Below, in pieces: positions 57,463-64,000 of a DNA stretch of 64,000 bases. Every line of letters starts with the position of its first letter. The first letter of the stretch is position 1. The position numbers and the translations under genes were made by a program. Origin of the DNA: CAVVSD01 sp963837655 (lineage in GTDB: Bacteria; Actinomycetota; Thermoleophilia; Solirubrobacterales; Solirubrobacteraceae); NCBI GenBank assembly GCA_963837655.1, contig CAWIOK010000014.1, positions 124,001 to 188,000 of the forward strand, in the 5' to 3' direction. The notes under the pieces were generated by a model. That model had not been told where the DNA came from, did no database searches, and saw only the letters and a program-made list of their open reading frames with translations.

Positions 57463-57509
57463 CTCGTAATGAAGGGGTCGGGGGTTCGAGTCCCCCCGTC
57501 GGCTCTGGG
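57463..57509. repeat. attR: second 47-bp copy of the tRNA-Thr end
   Basis: Identical to 48975-49021. The 5' half of the tRNA is absent, so it cannot encode a tRNA. Confidence 0.9.
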
Positions 57510-57547
57510 ACCCCGCCCGGGTCGCTCTCATCGGTCCGCTACGCCGC

Positions 57548-58030
57548 GCCATGTGGAGCCTGAGCTCGGCCTCCGCGTCGGTGAGCAGGTTGCCGCCGAG
57601 GTCCACGGTCACGGTGTGGATCGTCTCGGTGAAGCGGAACGGTCCCTCGTAGTCCGTCGTGACGGGCGACCCGGGGTCGGCGCCGCAGGTCAGCACGCCG
57701 GGGTTGAACGCGAACGGGGTGGTGTACGGGACCTCGCGGCCCCCGGCGCGCTCGCCGTCGAGGTAGACCTGCAGCCGCGCCGGCACCCCGTGGCCGTTGG
57801 CGAGATCGGGCTGGCCGGTCGGCTCGAGCTCGAACCGCAGCGCGTGGCTGCCCGAGCTGACCTCCGCATCCGAGACGACGTACAGCAGCTCGCGCCCGAC
57901 CCAGTTGTGTGTTTGCTCGCGTGGGGCACGGCGGCGGGCGGCTTCACGTTCTTGGACGCCCTCTGCCCCCTCCGCGGGGATGTCGACCTCGGCCGTGATG
58001 CCGTGTGGGCGGTTGAGCACCCGTGCGCCG
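57548..58030 (-). pseudogene. Arylsulfatase C-terminal fragment
   Basis: Reads VLNRPHGITAEVDIPAEGAE, then VGRELLYVVSDAEVSSGSHA, LRFELEPTGQPDLANGHGVP, RLQVYLDGERAGGREVPYTT and YEGPFRFTETIHTVTVDLGG, which is the C-terminal beta-sandwich of bacterial arylsulfatases. The catalytic domain with CxPSR is missing, and a frame irregularity lies near 57930. It is not a copy of the intact sulfatase at 46569 but of a related subfamily. It starts 39 bases beyond attR, so its 3' end was probably cut by integration. Confidence 0.75.
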
Positions 58031-58335
58031 GCGAAGCGGATCGCCGCAAGATCATCGAGCAGGCACCCGATCCGACGCGAGACGTCCGGGGATGCGGCGA
58101 GGAGCGCGGTGAACTCGTCGAGTGCAGGCGCGGGGTGGTCGTCCCAGGTTGGGAGGACCAGCTCGACTCGCGGAGTGCCGTCGCTGTCGGCATCTCACGT
58201 CCTCCGCTGAGCGCTTGCCCGCCTCGGGCGTCCAGGGGTGCCGGGCATGGATGATCGAGCGCCAGCAGCCCGTCGTCGCGCCGGTTGCAGCCTGCGCGGC
58301 CACGTTCCGCGTCACTATGTTTCGAACTTGGAGTC
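58031..58335. other. Gap with decayed sequence
   Basis: About 305 bases between the sulfatase fragment and the kinase. On the minus strand EFTALLAASPDVSRRIGCLL and DDLAAIRFAGAR continue openly from the sulfatase fragment but do not resemble a sulfatase, so it may be a fusion of two remnants. No intact gene is visible. Confidence 0.35.
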
Positions 58336-60315
58336 ATGGGACCATCTGACCCCGGGGCCGGCGAGCTCCTCGAGCGGAGGTCGCGGCACGACGCCGCGCC
58401 GGCCGCATGGAGCACGCGCGGCGCGGAGCGTGCGCCCGTGAGGATGCTCGGATCGGTGGAGGCCGGGTTCGGCGAGCGCACCGCGCTCGGCCGCTCCGCC
58501 GCGTCGGCCCTCACCCGCGCCGGCGTCGCCGCGATCATCACCGCCGCGGCGATCCTCTCCGCCGGCGGCATCGCCGCCTCGCTCGCAGCGGACGCGCCGG
58601 CAGCGACGCGCCTGCGCGACGCGATCCTGAACGCGCTGATCATCCTCGTGCCGATCGGCGTCGGCCTGTTCGCCGCGCAGCGCGCGGCGCACCGTCGTTT
58701 CGGCGGCCTGCTCATCGCGGCCGGCCTGGTGTGGTCGACGGCCGCACTCGCGCAGGCGGATTCGAGCGTGCTGTACAGCGTCGGCCGGATCGGCGGCTGG
58801 TTCGTGACCGGTCTTCTGATCTGCCTCGTGCTCGCGTATCCGACAGGTGTCATCGCGCGCCGACTCGACCGCTGCCTCGCGGGCGTCACTGTCGCCCTTC
58901 TGGGCGTCCTCTACCTGCCGACCGCGATGCTTGTGGATGCATACCCGTCCGGGACGCCGTGGTCAGCCTGCGGTGACGACTGCCCGGCCAACGCGTTCAT
59001 GCTGCTCGCCGTCGAGCCCGGGTTCGTCGAGCGCTGGATCGCTCCGCTGCGGGAAGCGATCCTGTTCGCTGTGTTCGTCTGCGTCATCGTGCGGCTCACG
59101 GCGCGCATCCGTGGCGCGACGATTCCCCAGCGTCAGATGTTCGTCCCGGTGCTCACCGCGGCGGTCGTGCAGATGGTGGCGCTTGTCGCCTTCGTGGTCG
59201 CGCGCCGGGCCGCTCCGGAGGCGGCAGTCGTCGGTACGCTCGGGTGGGTCTCCGGCCTGTGTGTGGTCGGGGTGGCGCTGGGCTTCCTGGTGGGACTCGT
59301 CCGTTGGCGTCTCTTCGTGGCGCGAGCGCTGCAGCGCCTGGCGCTCGCGACCCAGCGGGAGATGGATCCCAGGGAGCTGCGTGACACGGTCGCCCGCGCA
59401 GTCGCCGATCCCTCGCTCGAGATGGTGTGGTTGCACGACGCCACATGGGTCGATCCGGCGGGCGGGCAGGTCGCACCGCCGACCCCCGACGCGGGGGAGG
59501 CGGTCACCGAGCTTCGAAGCCGACACGCCGTCGTGGCGGCGCTCGTCCATGACTCGGCGCTCGCCGATGACGACGATTTCATCGCCGCGGTCGCAGCGTT
59601 CACGGTCGGCGCGGTCGAGCGCCAGAGCGTCCAGGCGACCATCGACGCCGGCCTGCGTGAGGTCGAGGAATCGGGCGCCCGGATGCTCGCCGAGGCCGAT
59701 GGAGAGCGCGGGCGGCTCGAACGCGACCTGCACGACGGAGCGCAACAACGGCTCGTCGCGCTCGGCATCCGGCTGGAACTCGCCCGCGGAGCACTCGCCC
59801 CAGGCGACGACGCGGGCTCTGCCACGATGATCAAGCTGAAGGCTGAGGTCGACGAGATCCTGGACGAGATCCGTCTGCTGGGACGAGGCGTGCATCCGTC
59901 CTTGCTCTCCGACCGCGGTCTCTCGGCTGCGCTGCAGGCCGCGGCGGCGCGCGCCCCTGTTCCTGCTCATGTCGAGGCGGGATGCATCGGTCGCTACAGC
60001 CCGGAGATCGAGCTCGCGGTCTACTACGCATGCCTCGAGGCGCTGCAGAACGTCGCGAAGCACGCGCACGCTGCCACCGGTGTCTGGATCACCCTGCACG
60101 CCCAGGACGCACTGACGTTCGAGGTCCGCGACGATGGAGTCGGCTTCGACGAGGACACCACCACGCCCGGCCTGGGCCTGACCAGCATGCGGGACCGCGT
60201 CGCCGCGATCGGTGGCGTGCTGACTGTCAGCTCCGCCCCGTCCGAGGGCACGCGCGTCACCGGCCAGATCCCGCTCCCCGTGCGACCCCCGGGCGCGATG
60301 CCCAGGCTGCCGTGA
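58336..60315 (+). CDS. NarL-type membrane sensor histidine kinase (orphan)
   Basis: A 659-residue kinase with about eight membrane helices in the N-terminal half (AGVAAIITAAAILSAGGIAA, DAILNALIILVPIGVGLFAA, GGWFVTGLLICLVLAYPTGV, AILFAVFVCVIVRLTARIRG), a linker, then a HisKA_3 domain with the phospho-acceptor in RLERDLHDGAQQRLVALGIR near residue 462 and an ATPase with ALQNVAKHAHA, VRDDGVGFDED and GLGLTSMRDRVAAIGG. Such kinases pair with LuxR-type regulators, but none follows within the 400-base gap, so it is an orphan. The start may be ATG 58336 or ATG 58444. It lies between the second and third att-like repeats. Confidence 0.85.
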   Translation: MGPSDPGAGELLERRSRHDAAPAAWSTRGAERAPVRMLGSVEAGFGERTALGRSAASALTRAGVAAIITAAAILSAGGIAASLAADAPAATRLRDAILNALIILVPIGVGLFAAQRAAHRRFGGLLIAAGLVWSTAALAQADSSVLYSVGRIGGWFVTGLLICLVLAYPTGVIARRLDRCLAGVTVALLGVLYLPTAMLVDAYPSGTPWSACGDDCPANAFMLLAVEPGFVERWIAPLREAILFAVFVCVIVRLTARIRGATIPQRQMFVPVLTAAVVQMVALVAFVVARRAAPEAAVVGTLGWVSGLCVVGVALGFLVGLVRWRLFVARALQRLALATQREMDPRELRDTVARAVADPSLEMVWLHDATWVDPAGGQVAPPTPDAGEAVTELRSRHAVVAALVHDSALADDDDFIAAVAAFTVGAVERQSVQATIDAGLREVEESGARMLAEADGERGRLERDLHDGAQQRLVALGIRLELARGALAPGDDAGSATMIKLKAEVDEILDEIRLLGRGVHPSLLSDRGLSAALQAAAARAPVPAHVEAGCIGRYSPEIELAVYYACLEALQNVAKHAHAATGVWITLHAQDALTFEVRDDGVGFDEDTTTPGLGLTSMRDRVAAIGGVLTVSSAPSEGTRVTGQIPLPVRPPGAMPRLP

Positions 60316-60717
60316 TGGCAACGATCCCGCCACCTGCTCCTCGCCCGAGCGCGGATTCCGGGCCGCGAGGCCCCGCAGCTCACGCGAATGCGGACGCGCG
60401 CGTGGACGACGCAGCGGTAGCCCAAGGTGACCTGCCCTGTCAGCGTCTCCCTCCAAGCCCGCGCTCGGCGGCCCGGGCGAAGAACTGACGGGCGAAGGAT
60501 TCATGCCGATCCTCGCAATGAGGGGTCGGGGGTTCGAGTCCCCCCGTCGGCTCTGGGGTTCGGCTAGGTCCCAGTCGCCTCGAGCTACCGGGCCGGAGGC
60601 ACCCGGGCCCTGCCGACTGGCCCCCGTCGCACGCGGACCAGGTACGTGGGTCGTTGACGCCGCCGCCGGCGCACTGGGAAGATCGCGGCTCGATCAGACG
60701 GGGGAGGACGGTCGCAC
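60316..60717. other. Intergenic gap holding the third att-like repeat
   Basis: No gene is visible in these 400 bases. They hold the third att copy at 60512-60590, and further right a GATCAGACGGGGGAGGAC stretch just before the enoyl-CoA hydratase start, whose GGGGGAGG could be its ribosome binding site. Confidence 0.4.
60512..60590. repeat. Third, diverged copy of the tRNA-Thr/integrase junction
   Basis: About 75 of 80 bases match 48975-49054. The match passes beyond the tRNA end into the last codons of int (GGTCCCAGTCGCCTCGAG), so it is the left junction of an older, related element rather than a plain attR. A TAC codon has become TAG. Confidence 0.8.
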
Positions 60718-61515
60718 ATGGCTTCAGACGTAGTGGCAACAGGCACCGGACAGGTGCTCTTGCAGCGCGACGGGCCGATCGCACGACTCACGCTCAACCG
60801 ACCGGCGCAGTACAACGCGCTGAGCCTCGAGCTCATGACCGAGCTTCGGTCGGCGCTGGAGGCGGTGAGCTGCGAGAGTTCGACGCGGGTCATCGTCCTG
60901 CAGGGCGCCGGGCGCGGCTTCTGCGCGGGGCATGACATGTCGGAGATGATCGACCGTGAGGACGAGTTCTACGACCTGCTGTTCGACCAGTGCACGCAGC
61001 TCATGCAAGCGGTCCATCGGGTGCCTCAACCGGTCATCGCCCGCGTGCACGGCGTCGCCACGGCCGCCGGGTGTCAGCTGGTGGCCGCATGCGATCTCGC
61101 GATCGCCGAGGCGGGCGCACGATTCGGGACGCCCGGGGTCCGGATCGGATTGTTCTGCTCGACCCCGATGGTGCCCGTGACGCGGTCGGTCGGCCGCAAG
61201 CGCGCGATGCAGATGCTGCTCACGGGGGACCTCATCGATGCCCCCACCGCGCGCGACTGGGGGCTCGTCAACGACGTTGTGCCCGCGGAGGACCTCGACG
61301 GCGCGGTCGACGCGCTCGCCGGCCGCATCGCCGAGGCCAGCCGGGGGACGATCGCGATCGGCAAGGAGGCGTTCTACGCGCAGATCGAGCGCGATGAGAA
61401 CGGTGCGTACGACCTCACCAAGGGCGTGATGGCGGCGAACGCAGCCAACCCCGACGCACAGGAGGGAATGAGCGCGTTCCTCGCCAAGCGCCCGCCGGTC
61501 TGGCCAGCGGGCTGA
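60718..61515 (+). CDS. Enoyl-CoA hydratase/isomerase
   Basis: A 265-residue crotonase-fold enzyme: IARLTLNRPAQYNALSLELM, VIVLQGAGRGFCAGHDMSEM (oxyanion hole), VIARVHGVATAAGCQLVAAC and AGARFGTPGVRIGLFCSTPM. The usual second glutamate position in the GVRIGL strand carries no obvious acid, and the CoA-binding features are normal, resembling the ECHDC3-like branch. It would act in fatty-acid or aromatic-acid oxidation. The acyl-CoA ligase starts 3 bases after its stop, so the two are co-transcribed. Confidence 0.87.
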   Translation: MASDVVATGTGQVLLQRDGPIARLTLNRPAQYNALSLELMTELRSALEAVSCESSTRVIVLQGAGRGFCAGHDMSEMIDREDEFYDLLFDQCTQLMQAVHRVPQPVIARVHGVATAAGCQLVAACDLAIAEAGARFGTPGVRIGLFCSTPMVPVTRSVGRKRAMQMLLTGDLIDAPTARDWGLVNDVVPAEDLDGAVDALAGRIAEASRGTIAIGKEAFYAQIERDENGAYDLTKGVMAANAANPDAQEGMSAFLAKRPPVWPAG

Positions 61516-61517
61516 CG

Positions 61518-63098
61518 ATGACGGACGCCGTTCACCTGTCGCCGCTCACGCCGGGCGCCTTCCTCGATCGCACCGCGGCCGTCTTCGGTGAGCGGACGGC
61601 GGTGATCGATGGCGACCGGCGGCTGACCTGGTCACAGGTGGCAGATCGCTCCCGACGCCTGGCGGTAGCCCTCCAGCAGGCGGGTCTGCAACGCGGCGAT
61701 CGCGTGGCGGTCCTCGCGCCGAACGGCCTCGAGCTGCTCGAAGCGCACTTCGGCGTCCCGGCCGCCGGGACGGTGCTCGTCGCGCTGAACACGCGTCTCC
61801 ATCGGGATGAGACTGCCTACATCCTCGAGCACTCGCGGGCTCGACTGCTGGTCGTCGACACGGCGCTTGAGGAGCTCGGCGTCGCCGCAGCACGACAGGC
61901 GGGCGTCGGGCGAGTGCTCGTCTGCGGACCCGGCGCAACCGACCACGGCCCCCGCTCCTACGAAGCGTTCCTCGCGCAGGCGCATGGCGGGCGGCCCGAG
62001 GACCGGGTCGTCGACGAGGACGATGTCATCAGCGTCAACTACACGAGCGGCACCACCGGACGGCCCAAGGGCGTGATGTACACCCACCGCGGGGCGTACC
62101 TCAACGCGCTGGCCGAGTCACATCATGCGGGGCTCGAGACGCGCTCGGTCTATCTGTGGACCTTGCCCATGTTCCACTGCAATGGCTGGTGCTTTCCGTG
62201 GGCGGTGACCGCCGCGGCGGCGACGCACGTCTGCCTGCGCCAGTTCGACCCTGCGCGCGTCTGGCAGCTGTTCGACGAGGAGGGCGTGACCCACATGTGC
62301 GGCGCGCCGACGGTGCTCCTCATGCTTGCCGGAGATCCAGCCGCGCATGAGCTCGAGCGTCCGATCCTCGCCACGACGGCCGCTGCGCCGCCCTCGCCGA
62401 CGATGATCGCGCGCCTGGAGGCGCTCGGCTTCTCCATCCAGCACGTCTACGGACTGACCGAGACGTATGGGCCGATCACGATCTGCGACTGGAATCCGGC
62501 GTGGGACGGCGAGGAGGCAACTGCGCGGGCGCGCCTGCGTGCGCGTCAGGGGGTCGCCATGGTCACCGCCGACCCCGTCCGGGTTGTCGACGACGAGATG
62601 CGCGACGTGCCCGCCGATGGCGAGACGATGGGCGAGGTCGTGATGCGCGGCAACAACGTCATGAAGGGCTACCTCGATGACGATGACGCCACCGCGAAGG
62701 CCTTCCGGGGGGGCTGGTTCCACTCGGGCGATCTCGGCGTGATGCACCCCGACGGCTACATCGAGCTGCGCGACCGTGCCAAGGACATCATCATCTCGGG
62801 CGGCGAGAACGTCTCCTCCATCGAGGTCGAGCGCGTCCTCCTGCGTCACCCCGATGTGGTCGAGGCGGCCGTGGTCGGACAACCCGACCCGAAATGGGGC
62901 GAGCGCCCGCGAGCGTACGTCACGCTCACCGCGAATGCGGAGCTCGACGAGGAAGAACTCGTCGCCTTCGCCCGTCTGCACCTTCCCGGCTTCAAGACCC
63001 CCGACGCAGTCGAGTTCGGCGAGCTGCCGAAGACCTCGACCGGCAAGGTGCGCAAGAACCTCCTGCGGGAGCGCGCAGTCGGCGAGTCGTCGCACTGA
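61518..63098 (+). CDS. Acyl-CoA ligase (AMP-binding family)
   Basis: A 526-residue acyl-activating enzyme: the ATP loop VNYTSGTTGRPKGVMYTHRG near residue 178, WTLPMFHCNGWCFPWAV, HVYGLTETYGPITICDW, GGWFHSGDLGVMHPDGYIEL, RDRAKDIIISGGENVSSIEV and the C-terminal lysine in TSTGKVRKNLL. This layout is the medium/long-chain fatty acyl-CoA or dimethylmalonyl-type ligase branch. With the hydratase it makes a short beta-oxidation-like unit. The exact acid is unknown. Confidence 0.9.
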   Translation: MTDAVHLSPLTPGAFLDRTAAVFGERTAVIDGDRRLTWSQVADRSRRLAVALQQAGLQRGDRVAVLAPNGLELLEAHFGVPAAGTVLVALNTRLHRDETAYILEHSRARLLVVDTALEELGVAAARQAGVGRVLVCGPGATDHGPRSYEAFLAQAHGGRPEDRVVDEDDVISVNYTSGTTGRPKGVMYTHRGAYLNALAESHHAGLETRSVYLWTLPMFHCNGWCFPWAVTAAAATHVCLRQFDPARVWQLFDEEGVTHMCGAPTVLLMLAGDPAAHELERPILATTAAAPPSPTMIARLEALGFSIQHVYGLTETYGPITICDWNPAWDGEEATARARLRARQGVAMVTADPVRVVDDEMRDVPADGETMGEVVMRGNNVMKGYLDDDDATAKAFRGGWFHSGDLGVMHPDGYIELRDRAKDIIISGGENVSSIEVERVLLRHPDVVEAAVVGQPDPKWGERPRAYVTLTANAELDEEELVAFARLHLPGFKTPDAVEFGELPKTSTGKVRKNLLRERAVGESSH

Positions 63099-63201
63099 GG
63101 ATCGCCCGTCGGCGGCCATGTACCGGGGAAGGCCTCTTCGAAGGTCCAATCGGTAGCGTTCACGAGGTCCGGACGCGCGATCGCGAGGAGACTCACACGC
63201 C

Positions 63202-64000
63202 ATGTCGGATCAACCCTCGGAGGACCGGCAGTTCGGCTTCGACACGCTGGCGGTCCATGCGGGGCAGCGCCCGGACCCCGTCACGGGAAGTCGGGCGGTG
63301 CCGATCTACCAGACCGGCGCGTTCGTCTTCGAGGACACCGACCACGCGGCCAACCTGTTCGCGCTGCAGCGCTTCGGGAACGTCTACGGCCGCATCATGA
63401 ACCCGACGACAGCGGTCTTCGAGGAGCGCGTGGCCGCGCTCGAGGACGGCATCGGCGGCATCGCCACCTCCTCCGGGCAGTCCGCGCAGCATCTGGCGCT
63501 GTTCACCCTCATGGAGGCCGGCGACGAGTTCGTCGCCTCCCGTAGCCTGTACGGCGGGACCTACCAGCAGTTCGACGTGAGCTTCCGCAAGGTCGGCATC
63601 AACGCACGCTTCGTCGACGGCGCGGACCTCGACCAGTGGAAGGCGGCCGTGACGCCGAACACCAAGGCGTTCTACGCCGAGGTGATGGGCAACCCGACCA
63701 TCGACGTCCTGGACATCGAGCGCGTCGCCGAGGTGGCGCACGAGGTCGGCGTGCCGCTCGTGGTCGACAACACGTTCGCCTCCCCGTACCTGTGCCAGCC
63801 GCTGCGGTGGGGGGCCGACATCGTGTTGCACTCGGCCACGAAGTTCATCTGCGGGCATGGCACGTCGCTCGGCGGGGTCATCGTCGACGGTGGGCGCTTC
63901 CCCTGGGACAACGGCAAGTTCCCGGGGATGACCGAGCCATCCCGGGGCTACCACGATCTGCGGTTCTTCGAGTACTTCGGGGACTTCGGCTGGCTGCTGA
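63202..64000 (+). CDS. metY: O-acetylhomoserine sulfhydrylase, partial (runs off the window)
   Basis: The first 266 residues of a Cys/Met-metabolism PLP enzyme: FDTLAVHAGQRPDPVTGSRA, VPIYQTGAFVFEDTDHAANL, YGRIMNPTTAVFEERVAALE, GIGGIATSSGQSAQHLALFT, VVDNTFASPYLCQPLRWGAD and the PLP lysine in LHSATKFICGHGTSLGG. The FALQRFGNVYGRIMNPT segment is characteristic of O-acetylhomoserine (thiol)-lyases, which use sulfide to make homocysteine. GAGGAG precedes the ATG. I looked for a SAM riboswitch upstream and saw none. The C-terminus is outside the window. Confidence 0.88.
   Translation, partial: MSDQPSEDRQFGFDTLAVHAGQRPDPVTGSRAVPIYQTGAFVFEDTDHAANLFALQRFGNVYGRIMNPTTAVFEERVAALEDGIGGIATSSGQSAQHLALFTLMEAGDEFVASRSLYGGTYQQFDVSFRKVGINARFVDGADLDQWKAAVTPNTKAFYAEVMGNPTIDVLDIERVAEVAHEVGVPLVVDNTFASPYLCQPLRWGADIVLHSATKFICGHGTSLGGVIVDGGRFPWDNGKFPGMTEPSRGYHDLRFFEYFGDFGWLL

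Larger units (their letters stand above)
48975..57509. mobile_element. 8.5-kb tRNA-Thr genomic island
   Basis: Bounded by perfect 47-bp repeats (48975-49021 and 57463-57509), the left one being the 3' part of an intact tRNA-Thr gene. Next to the left repeat is a tyrosine recombinase pointing to it, preceded by an excisionase-like gene. Base composition and codon use drop relative to the chromosome. Contents: int, xis, an IS21 element, a large hairpin, palindromes, an antitoxin-like gene and a coupled cargo operon. I see no replication or conjugation genes, so it is a non-conjugative or decayed element. Confidence 0.85.

Noticed and set aside
57463..57509. A second tRNA-Thr gene
   Set aside because: Only the anticodon-loop-to-3' part is present; acceptor 5' strand and D arm are missing, so it is an att site.
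60512..60590. A third tRNA-Thr gene
   Set aside because: Same reason, with a base deleted in the variable region; it is an element scar.
63099..63201. SAM or SAH riboswitch upstream of metY
   Set aside because: The 103-base gap has no recognisable conserved core or paired arms of the known classes.
1..64000. CRISPR array, rRNA operon or prophage structural genes
   Set aside because: No regularly spaced direct repeats, no rRNA-like sequence and no capsid, terminase or tail genes were seen.

Overview
The window is very GC-rich and densely coded, with strong third-position G/C bias, frequent GTG/TTG starts, ATGA stop/start overlaps and many genes preceded by a TAnnnT box only 6-12 bases before the start codon (leaderless-type promoters). 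Together with class II (B12) ribonucleotide reductase, CsbD, many DHA2 transporters and short-spaced sigma-70 boxes, this suggests a soil actinobacterium; the Thermoleophilia/Solirubrobacterales are my best guess, but that is inference and not proven by any marker here.

Layout. 1-4.7 kb: a response regulator (cut by the window edge), its CHASE3 sensor kinase, an XRE regulator, and a TetR repressor divergent from a DHA2 efflux pump with a visible operator. 4.7-8.8 kb: a molybdopterin oxidoreductase and a coupled alpha/beta hydrolase plus two SnoaL-like genes. 8.8-14.5 kb: a badly frame-broken SpoIIE-type phosphatase, a HAD hydrolase, a second DHA2 pump, an ECF sigma factor with SnoaL tail, and CsbD. 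14.5-20.8 kb: methyltransferase/TetR pair, the quinone/catechol-resistance pair mhqO-mhqD, a GntR regulator, a MetE-like protein divergent from a YCII protein, and a MarR repressor whose operator resembles sites in front of mhqO. 20.8-27.5 kb: alkaline phosphatase with a PHO-box-like repeat, a transporter remnant, a CMD-family protein, and a sugar-oxidation set (glucose-dehydrogenase-like, SDR epimerase, IlvD/Edd dehydratase). 27.5-32.1 kb: methyltransferase, an MBL-fold remnant joined to a 61-bp copy of nrdJ, DUF4386, XRE-cupin regulator and thioredoxin-reductase-like flavoprotein. 32.1-48.9 kb: mostly core genes (nrdJ, tmk, holB, murB) with SDR, LacI, nitrilase, PHP, PIG-L, monooxygenase, MFS and an arylsulfatase.

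48.9-60.6 kb is the accessory region. A complete tRNA-Thr(CGT) gene is followed by a tyrosine recombinase and an excisionase-like gene; the last 42 bases of the tRNA plus 5 more are repeated perfectly 8.5 kb downstream (attL 48975-49021, attR 57463-57509), and a third diverged copy lies at 60512-60590. Inside the island sit an intact IS21-family element with a 5-bp target duplication, a large nested hairpin, several perfect palindromes, an antitoxin-like gene, and a cargo operon whose three genes (283, 65 and 297 residues, the last with a CPCC-type zinc-finger domain) overlap each other by ATGA. I do not recognise the function of that operon; it is the best candidate for an undescribed system. 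Between the second and third repeats are an arylsulfatase remnant and a membrane sensor kinase without a partner regulator.

60.6-64 kb returns to ordinary metabolism: enoyl-CoA hydratase, acyl-CoA ligase and the start of an O-acetylhomoserine sulfhydrylase. Many genes, especially between 0.6 and 14.2 kb, carry single-base frameshifts, mostly one extra G or C where I could resolve them; this looks more like residual assembly error than biology and should be kept in mind for every broken gene below.
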